Position numbers and translations under genes: made by a program. A stretch of DNA of 64,000 nucleotides, taken from the NCBI GenBank assembly GCA_965231815.1, contig OZ246890.1, positions 3,906,001-3,970,000 of the forward strand. Direction: 5' to 3'. Shown here piece by piece: positions 17,201 through 26,283 of this stretch. The DNA comes from JAPPFW01 sp965231815. Lineage in GTDB: Bacteria; Actinomycetota; Acidimicrobiia; Spongiisociales; Spongiisociaceae. The notes under the pieces were generated by a model. It made no database searches. It was not told the origin of the DNA and saw only the letters and a program-made list of their open reading frames with translations. Within the stretch, counting starts at the first letter, position 1, and every line of letters begins with the position of its first letter.

Positions 17201-17686
17201 TCAGGGAAGCGCGTCCCACTCCTCCCGGGTGTACTCCCGACCTGGATAGGCCACCCGGTCGAACGGCCATTCGTCCTCAACCCAGCGGCGCACCGTCTCG
17301 TATAGTTCCGTATCCAAGCCGGTGTCCGCCTCGCTCGCTCTGACCCACATCGAAACCTCGGCGTCCATCCCCTGTTTGGATGGTGGATCAATATAGACAC
17401 AACCGAGTTGCACGCTCTCGTCGAGGCTCATCACCACGAAGGCGAAGGATCGACGGAGTTGGCCCTCCTTCTGGTGCCAAGCCAGATCTATCATGTCCTG
17501 CGTCAACGTCAGGTCATGGCTCGGCCAACCCGGAGAGCTGAAGAGGCAGCCCCTGAGGTAATCAACGCTGGTCATCACCGCGTCATAGTCTTTGATCGTG
17601 TAATGGATCGTTATCGGCCGGATCTTGAAGCCCTCAGTCTCCACCCCATAAGGGGGGTCCATGCCATCCGGGATGAGCCTCGCCAC
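17201..17686 (-). CDS. GNAT-like N-acetyltransferase
   Basis: 161 residues. YLRGCLFSSPGWPSHDLTLTQDMIDLAWHQ and SFAFVVMSLDESVQLGCVYI resemble GNAT proteins with the second-strand and acetyl-CoA segments, although a perfect R/Q-x-x-G-x-G/A is not visible. The C-terminus EVSMWVRASEADTGLDTELY... fits the rest of the fold. Substrate unknown. Located after the sugar importer on the same strand. Confidence 0.7.
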   Translation of the reverse strand: MARLIPDGMDPPYGVETEGFKIRPITIHYTIKDYDAVMTSVDYLRGCLFSSPGWPSHDLTLTQDMIDLAWHQKEGQLRRSFAFVVMSLDESVQLGCVYIDPPSKQGMDAEVSMWVRASEADTGLDTELYETVRRWVEDEWPFDRVAYPGREYTREEWDALP

Positions 17687-17801
17687 CTCGCCTCCTGAAT
17701 CCGCGGTCGACAGCTTCCGGCTGCGATCCTATCTCGATCCGGGGTTGGAACACCCCCTTTCAGTAGGAGGGAATGATCCATTGCCTCAGGGGGAGGGTCC
17801 G

Positions 17802-19352
17802 CTATACCGCTGTGGAAACCTCGACGCTGTCCTCGGCGGCTTGGCGGATGAGTTGAGCCCGGTCAACCGCACCGGCCTGGTGGCGGGCAACGATCCGACC
17901 ACGAGACATCACGACGATTGTATCCGAGATCCGTACTACCTCTTCGATATCGGACGAGGCGATGAGCACGGCTATCCCCTGGTCGGCGAAGCGGCGCAAC
18001 ACGTTGTAGATCTGGGCTCTCGCGCCGACATCCACCCCTCGGGTTGGTTCGGCTAACACCAGCACCTTCGATTGCCGCTCCAGCCAGCGTCCGAGAACGA
18101 CCTTCTGCTGGTTACCGCCCGAAAGCGTGTCCACAATCTGGCCGGCCCCACCTTTTCCACGTATGTCAAGGGCTTCCCGCCACCTCGCGAACACTCTGGC
18201 AGTCGTCCGAGGAGGTAAGAGGCCTGCCTTGGTCATCCACGGCCAAGACGCCACGCTCAGGTTCTCAGCAACGTTGAGCACGGTGAGCAGCCCGTCAATC
18301 TTGCGGTCCACCGGCACGAACCCGACCCCGAAGTTGGAGATAGCGTCCTTCGGAGAGGCGGGCTGCCCGGGCGTATCCCCCACCCGCATGGATCCTCCGC
18401 TGATCGCCCGCAAGCCGAACACTGCTTCGGCAACCTCGAGGCCGCCGCATCCGAGCCTACCGAACAAGGACAGGATCTCTCCCTCCCGAACCTGGAGATC
18501 CAGATCCGAGAAAGCGCCTTCGCAAGTAGCGCTTTCCAGCACCAGCACCGGTGCGCCGAACTCGTGTTGCTCGTCCCGCAGCGATGCCACCTCCTCGACC
18601 AACTCGTGGCCGACCATCGCCTCCACCATCTCCTTGCGGCCGAACTCGCTTACCGGACCTTCCGCCACCGCGTCGCCGTCTCGGAAGACCAGCACGCGGT
18701 CGGCGATCCGCTCCACCTCGTCCAAGCGGTGGGTTATGTAGATGATGGCAACTCCCTGAGCCTTGAGCCGTTCGATAAAGGCGAACAGGGCGTCGGTCTC
18801 TTCGAGGGTGAGCGCCGACGTGGGCTCGTCGAGTATTAGCAGGCGGGCGCTGCCGGCCAGGGCGCGAGCGATTTCCAGTACCTGGCGTTCGGCCACTCCT
18901 AGAGAACCGACCAGTGCCCGGATAGGCAGATCCACACCGAGTTTGTCAAGGATATCCCGTGCGTTGCGCCGGACCTGGGCCCAGTCCACCAAGCCGAAAC
19001 GGCTGAGGGGTAGCCTGCCGAGGGAAAGGTTCTCGCCCACCGTCAGATCGGGCGCGTCGGAAAACTCCTGGTAGATCACCCGCAGGCCGTACTCTCCGGC
19101 ATCGCGGGGGTTCTTGATCTCCGCTTCCTCCCCGTCGATGACGATCAAGCCGCCATCCCGTTTGTAGTCGCCGGCCAGAATCTTGATTGCGGTGGACTTG
19201 CCGGCGCCGTTCTCACCCAGCAGGGCAAGAACCTCGCCGCCCTTGACGGAGACATCTACCCCGTGCAGTACCTCGACACCCCCGAAGCTCTTGCGCAGCC
19301 CGGTCGCTCGGAGTTCCAGCCGCTTCGTTATCGACCCGTTGCCGGTCGTCAT
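17802..19352 (-). CDS. Sugar ABC transporter ATP-binding protein, two-domain (RbsA/MglA type)
   Basis: 516 residues with two ABC domains. First domain: Walker A GENGAGKST, signature LGVAERQ (degenerate), Walker B LLILDEPTSAL. Second domain: degenerate Walker A (GRLGCGGLEVAE), signature LSGGNQQKV and LVLAEPTRGVDVG, the standard pattern of RbsA-type subunits. It powers uptake of a monosaccharide through the permease encoded just upstream (4-base ATGA overlap) with the duplicated binding protein. Confidence 0.96.
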   Translation of the reverse strand: MTTGNGSITKRLELRATGLRKSFGGVEVLHGVDVSVKGGEVLALLGENGAGKSTAIKILAGDYKRDGGLIVIDGEEAEIKNPRDAGEYGLRVIYQEFSDAPDLTVGENLSLGRLPLSRFGLVDWAQVRRNARDILDKLGVDLPIRALVGSLGVAERQVLEIARALAGSARLLILDEPTSALTLEETDALFAFIERLKAQGVAIIYITHRLDEVERIADRVLVFRDGDAVAEGPVSEFGRKEMVEAMVGHELVEEVASLRDEQHEFGAPVLVLESATCEGAFSDLDLQVREGEILSLFGRLGCGGLEVAEAVFGLRAISGGSMRVGDTPGQPASPKDAISNFGVGFVPVDRKIDGLLTVLNVAENLSVASWPWMTKAGLLPPRTTARVFARWREALDIRGKGGAGQIVDTLSGGNQQKVVLGRWLERQSKVLVLAEPTRGVDVGARAQIYNVLRRFADQGIAVLIASSDIEEVVRISDTIVVMSRGRIVARHQAGAVDRAQLIRQAAEDSVEVSTAV

Positions 19353-20347
19353 GATCCGCTCAGGCGCAGCCGCACTTGGTCAAGCCCGACCGCGGCCACC
19401 AGCACCACCCCGGTAGCCACATCCTGCCAGAACGATGAAATGCCAAGAAGCGTGAGACCGTTCTGCATTATGCCCAGGATGAACACTCCGAGCACCGTAC
19501 CCAGGATGGTGCCCCGACCTCCGGAGAGGCTGGCACCGCCCAGGATGATGGCCGCCACCACCTCGAGCTCCACGCCGGTCGCTGCGTTTCCCGACGCAGC
19601 GTCCAACTGCGAGGCGAGAATCAGCCCTGCCAGAGCCGCCAGCAGCCCACTCACGATAAACATCAGGAAGATGGTGGGCTTCTGGCGGATCCCCGACAGG
19701 CGGGCGGCGGTGGGGTTGCTCCCGATCGCATATACCGACCGTCCGAACCGGGTGTAGCGCACCACGAACCACGCCAGTACGGTGATCAGCAAGAAGATCA
19801 CTATCTGGGCCGGCACGGCGAGAATGTCGGAGGTGATGAACTCGACCTTGCCGTTCATCCGGATCGTCTGACCGTTTGAGAAGAGCCGAGCTAGCCCACG
19901 GTAGCCCAGCCAGGTTCCGAGCGTCACCACGATGGAGGCGATCCCGGCATAGGCGGAGAGGATCCCGTTGAAGACGCCGGCAAGAATCCCCACCCCTAAC
20001 GCAGCCATGATCGCCATCGCCGCGCTGTTCTCCTCGGCGACCACCCCCGCGATGCACCCGCATAGCGCGGCGGCGGATGCCACCGAAAGGTCGAAGTTGC
20101 CGGATATGAGCAGCAGGGTGCCGGGCGCGGCCAGGATTCCGAGCACCGATACCGATAGCAGTACGTTGCGCAGGTTCCTGGTGGTCAGGAAGAACTCGCT
20201 GCCCTCCCAGAAGATCAACCCGAGAACCACCAGCACCACCAGCAGCACCACTTCGGGCGGCATAGCAACGAAGAAACGGCTTATGCGGGCCCGGCCGCCG
20301 GTACGCGTTGATGTTGTTGCGGTCACAGCACGGCCCCTATCGGACAA
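19349..20347 (-). CDS. Sugar ABC transporter permease (RbsC type)
   Basis: 332 residues, very hydrophobic with about ten membrane segments; motifs SGNFDLSVASAAALCG and EVVAAIILGGASLSGGRGT typical of the BPD_transp_2 family. Starts at TTG 20347 with GAGAGG six bases upstream; the nearby ATG is in another frame. Part of the binding-protein/permease/ATPase operon. Confidence 0.95.
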   Translation of the reverse strand: MSDRGRAVTATTSTRTGGRARISRFFVAMPPEVVLLVVLVVLGLIFWEGSEFFLTTRNLRNVLLSVSVLGILAAPGTLLLISGNFDLSVASAAALCGCIAGVVAEENSAAMAIMAALGVGILAGVFNGILSAYAGIASIVVTLGTWLGYRGLARLFSNGQTIRMNGKVEFITSDILAVPAQIVIFLLITVLAWFVVRYTRFGRSVYAIGSNPTAARLSGIRQKPTIFLMFIVSGLLAALAGLILASQLDAASGNAATGVELEVVAAIILGGASLSGGRGTILGTVLGVFILGIMQNGLTLLGISSFWQDVATGVVLVAAVGLDQVRLRLSGS

Positions 20348-20382
20348 GACCGACCTCTCATAGGCTTAACTCCTTGTGTTCT

Positions 20383-20423
20383 GAGGGGACGTCGCTCCAA
20401 ATGCTGCGGCGCGACGTCCCCTC
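20383..20423 (-). terminator. Strong stem-loop between binding protein and permease genes
   Basis: GAGGGGACGTCGC (20383-20395) pairs perfectly with GCGACGTCCCCTC (20411-20423), a 13-bp stem and 15-base loop. No U-run follows, so it is more likely an mRNA-stabilising or partial attenuating hairpin that raises binding-protein expression relative to the permease. Confidence 0.7.
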
Positions 20424-20437
20424 TACCTGCCCTGTTA

Positions 20438-22519
20438 TCAGCCCGGATAGAACTGGTCGATGTTGTCTTCGCTTATCAACACATGGTCCACGAACAACGG
20501 GTCCGGTACCGGGTCACCGGCCAGCATGGCCAGGATCGCCGGAATCACGTACGTGCCGTAAGACTCGGGGAAATACCCGGTCGACCCGATGTACTGCGGG
20601 TTGTTCCGGATCTCATCATGAATAGTCGCGTCAGCACCCTGACTCACATACGCAACCATATCCTCGATGCCCAACTCCCGAGCCGCAGCCAGAGCCGCCA
20701 AACCCATATCATCGTTCAACGACACCACCGCGATCCGCTTACCGGGATTAGCCGTAAACGTATCCAACACCTTCGGGAACGCGCCATCGGTAGTACCACC
20801 ACCGTCGATACGGGTAACAATCCCGGTCGGGTCCGGAGACCAATCCTCAAAGCCCCCATAATCAAGACCGGTACACACCTGGGAAATACCCCGAACCATG
20901 CCATTGGCCCGAGCGATATTCACCTGGCCGACCACGAAGGTCTCCATCGTCACCACCATATCGATCTCACAACCCCAGTTCTCCTGAGCCCACTCGCCAA
21001 GAGCCTGACCGGCCAACTCACCCGCATAACCATTATCCGCCCCGAAGAACAACGCACACGACGGATGAGCAATATCGATAGCAATCACCGGAAGATCCGG
21101 ATTGTTAGACCGCAACTCGTTACAGATCGCACCCTCAATCGACTCATCAATCTGGAACTCGATCACCCCATCAACACCCGCCAACGTAAACGTACGAGCA
21201 TTCTCAAGAGCCGTCTCACCATCCAAATTGTTATCCGCGTACAAAATCTCAACATTGCACGCCTCAGCAACCGCATTCACATTGTCCAACACCTGAGTAA
21301 CAAACGGAATCCCAGCAGACAGATCCCCATAACCAATCGTCACACCAGAACCGTCATACCCCTGACACACCTCAGGCATGCCTGACGCAACCGGGGTGGC
21401 CGTGCTCCCGTCGGAGGGGTAGAACTGGTCGATGTTGTCTTCGCTTATCAACACATGGTCCACGAACAACGGGTCCGGTACCGGGTCACCGGCCAGCATG
21501 GCCAGGATCGCCGGAATCACGTACGTGCCGTAAGACTCGGGGAAATACCCGGTCGACCCGATGTACTGCGGGTTGTTCCGGATCTCATCATGAATAGTCG
21601 CGTCAGCACCCTGACTCACATACGCAACCATATCCTCGATGCCCAACTCCCGAGCCGCAGCCAGAGCCGCCAAACCCATATCATCGTTCAACGACACCAC
21701 CGCGATCCGCTTACCGGGATTAGCCGTAAACGTATCCAACACCTTCGGGAACGCGCCATCGGTAGTACCACCACCGTCGATACGAGTAACAATCCCGGTC
21801 GGGTCCGGAGACCAATCCTCAAAGCCCCCATAATCAAGACCGGTACACACCTGGGAAATACCCCGAACCATGCCATTGGCCCGAGCGATATTCACCTGGC
21901 CGACCACGAAGGTCTCCATCGTCACCACCATATCGATCTCACAACCCCAGTTCTCCTGAGCCCACTCGCCAAGAGCCTGACCGGCCAACTCACCCGCATA
22001 ACCATTATCCGCCCCGAAGAACAACGCACACGACGGATGAGCAATATCGATAGCAATCACCGGAAGATCCGGATTGTTAGACCGCAACTCGTTACAGATC
22101 GCACCCTCAATCGACTCATCAATCTGGAACTCGATCACCCCATCAACACCCGCCAACGTAAACGTACGAGCATTCTCAAGAGCCGTCTCACCATCCAAAT
22201 TGTTATCCGCGTACAACACCTCAACATTGCACGCCTCAGCAACCGCATTCACATTGTCCAACACCTGAGTAACAAACGGAATCCCAGCAGACAGATCCCC
22301 ATAACCAATCGTCACACCAGAACCGTCATACCCCTGACACACCTCAGGCAGATCGGCGGCGGCAGTCGTCGGAGCCGGAGCATCATCATCCGGAGAGGGC
22401 GCCGGGGTTTCGGTAACTTCCGGCGGCTGCGTGGTGGGACCGGCATCGTCCTCGTCCCCGCCGCAGGCTGCCGCAACCAGCGCCAGAACCGCGAGCAGCG
22501 CTAACAATCGAAGCTTCAT
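20438..22519 (-). CDS. Sugar ABC transporter substrate-binding lipoprotein with two near-identical tandem binding domains
   Basis: 693 residues, about twice the usual length. A lipoprotein signal (MKLRLLALLAVLALVAAAC, lipobox LVAAAC) and an acidic Pro/Thr linker are followed by two complete periplasmic-binding (Peripla_BP_4-like) domains of 324-residue period, each beginning PEVCQGYDGSGVTIGYGD and ending DHVLISEDNIDQFYP. The halves differ at only a few positions, e.g. EVLYADNN versus EILYADNN. The linker between them is PSDGSTATPVASGM. Start supported by GGAGGA. Sense-strand codons inside the repeats strongly prefer G or T in the third position, unlike neighbours. Sugar specificity unknown. 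Confidence 0.93.
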   Translation of the reverse strand: MKLRLLALLAVLALVAAACGGDEDDAGPTTQPPEVTETPAPSPDDDAPAPTTAAADLPEVCQGYDGSGVTIGYGDLSAGIPFVTQVLDNVNAVAEACNVEVLYADNNLDGETALENARTFTLAGVDGVIEFQIDESIEGAICNELRSNNPDLPVIAIDIAHPSCALFFGADNGYAGELAGQALGEWAQENWGCEIDMVVTMETFVVGQVNIARANGMVRGISQVCTGLDYGGFEDWSPDPTGIVTRIDGGGTTDGAFPKVLDTFTANPGKRIAVVSLNDDMGLAALAAARELGIEDMVAYVSQGADATIHDEIRNNPQYIGSTGYFPESYGTYVIPAILAMLAGDPVPDPLFVDHVLISEDNIDQFYPSDGSTATPVASGMPEVCQGYDGSGVTIGYGDLSAGIPFVTQVLDNVNAVAEACNVEILYADNNLDGETALENARTFTLAGVDGVIEFQIDESIEGAICNELRSNNPDLPVIAIDIAHPSCALFFGADNGYAGELAGQALGEWAQENWGCEIDMVVTMETFVVGQVNIARANGMVRGISQVCTGLDYGGFEDWSPDPTGIVTRIDGGGTTDGAFPKVLDTFTANPGKRIAVVSLNDDMGLAALAAARELGIEDMVAYVSQGADATIHDEIRNNPQYIGSTGYFPESYGTYVIPAILAMLAGDPVPDPLFVDHVLISEDNIDQFYPG
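20446..21378 (-). repeat. Direct repeat unit encoding C-terminal binding domain
   Basis: Nearly identical to 21418-22350; offset 972 bases, which is 324 codons, so the duplication is in frame. Visible differences include A/G at 20817 versus 21789 and AAT versus ACC-type changes near 21245/22217. Confidence 0.95.
21418..22350 (-). repeat. Direct repeat unit encoding N-terminal binding domain
   Basis: Partner of 20446-21378. A 39-base unique spacer (21379-21417) encodes the inter-domain linker. The unit covers the whole mature domain but not the lipoprotein signal. Confidence 0.95.
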
Positions 22520-22541
22520 GGGTCGTCCTCCTACATAGGCG

Positions 22542-22553
22542 TGTGTTTACACA
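22542..22553. promoter_or_regulatory. Candidate LacI-family operator upstream of binding-protein gene
   Basis: TGTGTTTACACA, with TGTGT/ACACA arms. The nine-mer TGTAAACAC (complement strand 22543-22551) recurs at 24803-24811 upstream of the LacI regulator gene, and GTTTAC occurs again at 22673 before the divergent amidohydrolase. Suggests one regulator controlling transporter, enzymes and itself. Confidence 0.5.
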
Positions 22554-22692
22554 AGTGCGACTCCGGCACCTTCTCGGTGGTTCGGGTGGAATCGTTTCGA
22601 CAGACTAGCACCGCTTCCTTGGCGCTCGCCGGGTACTTGTGGATCAGGCTAGGCTCATGATGCTAGACAACCGTTTACGCAGGGAGGGACCC

Positions 22693-23577
22693 GTGAGTGA
22701 TACCAGCTTCGTCGACACCCATGTCCACTTTTGGGACCGGCCCCATCCCACCTTGGAATGGGTCTGGCTAGCGGATGACTTTATCCACCCGCAACTCGGT
22801 GACACAGTGCTGCTCAAGTCGATGAAGAGGTACGCCGTAGACGAGTTCCGGGCGGAAGCCGAAGGTGTCGGGGTATCCAAGGCGGTACATGTCCAAGCGG
22901 CGATCGGTAGCGAGGACCCGGTGGAAGAGACCAAGTGGCTCCAGGAAATGGTCGACCGTACCGGCTACCCGCTGGCCATCGTGGGCGACGCCCGCATGCA
23001 GCAGCCGGACGTGGAAGCGACGATCGAGCGCCACGTCGAGTACGCCAACTTCCGTGGGATGCGGGACTTCGCCCAAGGCGACTACCTGGTGGACCCGGAC
23101 TTCCATCGAGGCTACGCACTGCTGGAGAAGTACAACCTCGTTTACGACCTGGATGTCTTCTGGGAGAACATGCATAAGGCGGCGGCCATGGCGGCCAAGT
23201 TCCCCAACATCATCCTGGTGGTTGACCATGCCGGGTTCCCGCAGGCCAGGACCGCCGAGTACTTCTACAGCTGGCAGAAGGGCATAGCCGAGTTCAGGGG
23301 CATGGACAACGTCTACATGAAGATCTCCGGCCTGGGAATGGGCGACCACATGGCAGGCCGCAAGTGGACCATCGACACCATCCGACCGTGGGTTGAGTCG
23401 TGCCTCGAGGTTTTCGGCGTGGAGCAGAGCTTCTTCGGCACCAATTGGCCGGTAGACAAGGATTACTCCACCTACGGGGAGTTGATCGCCGCCTACCGTG
23501 AGTTGATCTCGGGATACAGCGAGGCGGAACAGATCGCCCTCATGTCAGGCAACGCGTCGAACGTATACCGGATCTGA
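22693..23577 (+). CDS. Amidohydrolase, COG3618-like sugar lactonase family
   Basis: 294 residues from GTG 22693, preceded by AGGGAGGGA. Metal-binding motif FVDTHVHFWD at the start, VVDHAGFP in the middle and FFGTNWPVDKDY near the end are typical of predicted TIM-barrel lactonases such as L-fuconolactonase and L-rhamnono-lactonase. Longer in-frame start at 22639 lacks a good ribosome site. Divergent from the duplicated binding-protein gene and followed by an SDR, so it probably acts on the imported sugar after oxidation to a lactone. Confidence 0.9.
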   Translation: MSDTSFVDTHVHFWDRPHPTLEWVWLADDFIHPQLGDTVLLKSMKRYAVDEFRAEAEGVGVSKAVHVQAAIGSEDPVEETKWLQEMVDRTGYPLAIVGDARMQQPDVEATIERHVEYANFRGMRDFAQGDYLVDPDFHRGYALLEKYNLVYDLDVFWENMHKAAAMAAKFPNIILVVDHAGFPQARTAEYFYSWQKGIAEFRGMDNVYMKISGLGMGDHMAGRKWTIDTIRPWVESCLEVFGVEQSFFGTNWPVDKDYSTYGELIAAYRELISGYSEAEQIALMSGNASNVYRI

Positions 23578-23674
23578 CCGCCCCCGCTTGGAGGGCAGCC
23601 CGGCTAATCATCGCCCGGCCCTTTCCGGATAGTTCGCCTGACAGGTTGTTGTTTGGGAGGATCGTGAAGGGACA

Positions 23675-24370
23675 ATGACCAGAACAGCCCTAGTAACCGG
23701 ATCGGCCCGCGGGATAGGCGCCGCCATCTGCCGGGCGCTCCGGCAAGAGGGGTTGGTGGTGATCGGAACCGACATCATCGACCATGAACACCGGGATCTG
23801 GACCGGATCATCGGGGCGGACCTGTCCGATCCTGCGGAATGCGAGCGGCTGATCCTCGAAGCCGGGCCGGTTGACGTGTTGGTAAACAACGCCGCCATCC
23901 TCTTCCACAAGGCCATTCCCGAGTTCACCGTCGAGGATTTTGACCACACGATGGCTGTGAACCTGCGGGCCAACTTCTTGCTCTGCCAGGGCTTGGTAGG
24001 CGGAATGGCGGAGCGGGGGTGGGGACGCATCATCAACATTTCCAGCGTCGGCGCCCGTACCGGCGGCGTATCGGACTCGGCGGTCTACAACGCCACCAAA
24101 GCCGCCCTGATCTCGCTGGCCAAGAACTTCGCCCGTAACTACGGCCCCTACGGGGTGACCGCCAACGCGGTGGCGCCCGGATTCGTAGAAAGCTTCATGA
24201 CCAGCCACGTTCCCGATGACCTGCGAGCTCGGTACTTGAGCCAGATACCGGTGGGACGGTCGTCGCAACCGGAGGAGGTGGCGGACGTGGTGGCCTTTCT
24301 GGTAAGCGACCGCGCCTCCTTCATCACCGGTGCCACCATCGACGTAAACGGCGGCTGGGTGATGACCTAG
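23675..24370 (+). CDS. SDR family oxidoreductase
   Basis: 231 residues with TGSARGIGAAICRAL, NNAAILF and AVYNATKAAL (Y-x3-K), ending ATIDVNGGWVMT. GAAGGGA precedes the ATG. Its stop codon TAG coincides with the outer TA(G) of the family A element that begins at 24367, so the insertion supplies the terminator codon of this gene. Likely a sugar or sugar-acid dehydrogenase working with the upstream lactonase-like enzyme. Confidence 0.93.
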   Translation: MTRTALVTGSARGIGAAICRALRQEGLVVIGTDIIDHEHRDLDRIIGADLSDPAECERLILEAGPVDVLVNNAAILFHKAIPEFTVEDFDHTMAVNLRANFLLCQGLVGGMAERGWGRIINISSVGARTGGVSDSAVYNATKAALISLAKNFARNYGPYGVTANAVAPGFVESFMTSHVPDDLRARYLSQIPVGRSSQPEEVADVVAFLVSDRASFITGATIDVNGGWVMT

Positions 24371-24486
24371 GAGAGGGTGCTGAGAAACCCCGTGCAAAGG
24401 GGTTCAACCACTAACCCACAACTCCATGACCAGGCGGTTTGCCGACCACCTAACCCCGTAAGATTCGCTTTTCGGGACCCTCCTAG
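24367..24486 (-). mobile_element. Family A MITE-like element, copy 2
   Basis: About 120 bases running CTAGGAGAGGGTGCTGAGAA ... GGGACCCTCCTAG, with inverted termini and TA at each edge. Carries an AACCCC-gtgcaaa-GGGGTT hairpin. Orientation is opposite to the copies at 15517 and 26284. Confidence 0.88.
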
Positions 24487-24830
24487 GACTTCGCCCACAA
24501 CCTTCTCGGAGGCCTGCGCCGCGAATGCGACACGTCTGGCTCGCGCCAGTCCGGACTTTCTACTTAGTCGGACGGGACGACTCCGGTGATCTCGCCTTGG
24601 CCGTGAGGGTGACCTCAAAGGGGCAGCGCTTGACCCTGGGTGTGATAGGACAAAACAGCGCCAGGCTGCTCTTGTCGTTGCAGATCCGCGGGCTCATGAA
24701 CTGCTCGGTAATAGGTTTGGGGATGCGGACCGCCGGGCTGCTGCCTCATTTGGCGACGTGCGACCGCGCTCCCATAAGAGTTACCCTTCCTGATACATAT
24801 GATGTAAACACCATACGACCGGAGCAGCCA
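24487..24830. promoter_or_regulatory. 344-base gap upstream of LacI regulator
   Basis: No convincing gene; the frame that runs through it is an N-terminal extension of the LacI gene without family similarity. Near its end lies ATGTAAACACCAT (24802-24814), sharing TGTAAACAC with the transporter promoter, which fits autoregulation. Confidence 0.45.
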
Positions 24831-25859
24831 TTGGCCCGAAACCGGACCGACGTAAAGCCCACCATCAAGGAGGTTGCTCAGCGAGCCGGAGTAGCGCTGT
24901 CGTCGGTATCCCGGGTGCTTAACAAGCATCCCGATGTCAGCGAGAACATGCGGGTCCGAGTACTTGAGGCGATCGAGGAACTGGGCTACGAACCCAACCT
25001 GCTGGCAGCGGGGCTTCGCACCGGAAGCACCCGCACGGTGGGATTCATCGTGGCGGATCTCCGCAACCCGCTGTACGCCTCCATCGTGACGGCAGCCCAA
25101 CGGGAGTTGGCCAGGAAGGGCTACGCGGTGGTGATCACCACCTCCGACAGTGAAGCCAAACGGGATGAGGAAATGGCCAGGGTGCTACGTCTCCGCCAAG
25201 TTGATGCCCTGATCGTTTCGCTGGCCGACGAAACACACCGCGGGGTGATAGAAGAACTGGACCGGTTTGATGGTCCGGTCGTCCTGCTGGACCGCCATGT
25301 ACCCGATCTACGCAACGCCTCCAGCGTGGAAACCGACCACGGCGACGGAATGATCCAAGCCACCGAACACCTGGTGAAACATGGGCATGAACGAATCGCG
25401 CTGGTAACCGGTCCACCACAAGTCCGACCAACCGCGCAGCGGGTGGAAGCCTTCCGCGCCGTTCATCGGACCTACGGTCTTACGTCTCCTCAGAGGTTCA
25501 TCAGATCGGGTAGCTTCCAGCCGAGCTTCGGAGAGGTGGCCACGCGTGACCTGCTTAGCAAGCCCTGCCCCCCTACCGCCCTGATCGCCGGAGGAAATCT
25601 CCTCCTGACCGGGGTTCTGCGAGCCCTTCGCCATCTCGGTTTGCAACCCGGCCGGGACCTGAGCCTTATCTCCTGCGACGACATACCGTTATCAGAACTC
25701 CACACCCCGTCGATCACCGTGATCGACCGGGACATCTCGGAACTCGGTAGATCCGGCGCCCGGCTCGCTCTGGAACGCCTGTCCGACCCCGGCGCTCCCC
25801 CATGCAAGATCGTGCTACCGACAACGCTGGTTCTGCGAGAATCTACCCGACCGGTCTGA
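24831..25859 (+). CDS. LacI family transcriptional regulator
   Basis: 342 residues from TTG 24831 with GGAG seven bases before. The helix-turn-helix KPTIKEVAQRAGVALSSVSRVLN is followed by a periplasmic-binding-like ligand domain (VGFIVADLRNPLYASIV ... PPTALIAGGNLLLTG ... ISCDDIPLSELHTPSITVI). It probably represses the nearby sugar import and oxidation genes; the shared TGTAAACAC sites support this. The longer frame beginning at 24525 is rejected as start because LacI proteins begin at the HTH. Confidence 0.93.
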   Translation: MARNRTDVKPTIKEVAQRAGVALSSVSRVLNKHPDVSENMRVRVLEAIEELGYEPNLLAAGLRTGSTRTVGFIVADLRNPLYASIVTAAQRELARKGYAVVITTSDSEAKRDEEMARVLRLRQVDALIVSLADETHRGVIEELDRFDGPVVLLDRHVPDLRNASSVETDHGDGMIQATEHLVKHGHERIALVTGPPQVRPTAQRVEAFRAVHRTYGLTSPQRFIRSGSFQPSFGEVATRDLLSKPCPPTALIAGGNLLLTGVLRALRHLGLQPGRDLSLISCDDIPLSELHTPSITVIDRDISELGRSGARLALERLSDPGAPPCKIVLPTTLVLRESTRPV

Positions 25860-25904
25860 ATCCATTCCCGGCTCCCGGAATCGTTACCGGTTACGCGGTC
25901 GGGT

Positions 25905-26147
25905 TCACACTTCGATAGTGCAGACGGGGGCGCCTACCTCTACGTCGTCGTCGATATCCACTAACAGCCGGGTTACGACTCCCGATACCGGAGAAGGGAG
26001 ATCGGCTTCTACCTTGTCGGTCTCGACCGTTAGCAGCTTGTCACCTTCGGACACCGCGTCGCCCACCGATACCGCCCATTCGATTATGACGACCTCGTCG
26101 ACGGTCTCTCCGAGCTTGGGCATTCTGACGGTGGCGCGGATAAGCAT
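25905..26147 (-). CDS. Free-standing lipoyl-domain protein (E2-type)
   Basis: About 80 residues: RMPKLGETVDEVVIIEW, then LLTVETDKVEADLPSPVSG with the lipoylated lysine in TDK, and VEVGAPVCTIEV. It is only the lipoyl domain of a 2-oxoacid dehydrogenase E2; no subunit-binding or catalytic domain follows. The E1 genes lie just upstream in transcription order, separated by a family A element and a relic. It may serve as a separate swinging arm or be what is left of an E2. Confidence 0.88.
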   Translation of the reverse strand: MLIRATVRMPKLGETVDEVVIIEWAVSVGDAVSEGDKLLTVETDKVEADLPSPVSGVVTRLLVDIDDDVEVGAPVCTIEV

Positions 26148-26169
26148 CTCCCTCAATCGCTGGTCGACA

Positions 26170-26270
26170 ATTTACCAGGGAGCTTCACGAACGGGACGGC
26201 GTCACCCAAGGAGATGTAACCGATGGTGATCGCTTCGGCCGGGGACCGTAACTTCAACTTCGACCGTCTC
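26170..26270 (-). pseudogene. Possible fragment of a sugar-binding protein N-terminus
   Basis: On the minus strand one frame reads AEAITIGYISLGDAVPFVKL before losing similarity and stopping. This resembles the first strand of periplasmic sugar-binding proteins (compare AIKLGYISGGDADPFV in the gene at 54185). Only about 30 residues, next to a family A element; low confidence. Confidence 0.35.
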
Positions 26271-26283
26271 GACCACGGTTCTC

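Noticed and set aside
20483..22504. Two long plus-strand frames opposite the first duplicated binding protein
   Set aside because: Antisense shadows repeated because the gene itself is repeated.
24525..24830. N-terminal extension of the LacI regulator
   Set aside because: LacI proteins begin at the helix-turn-helix; a good Shine-Dalgarno precedes TTG 24831.
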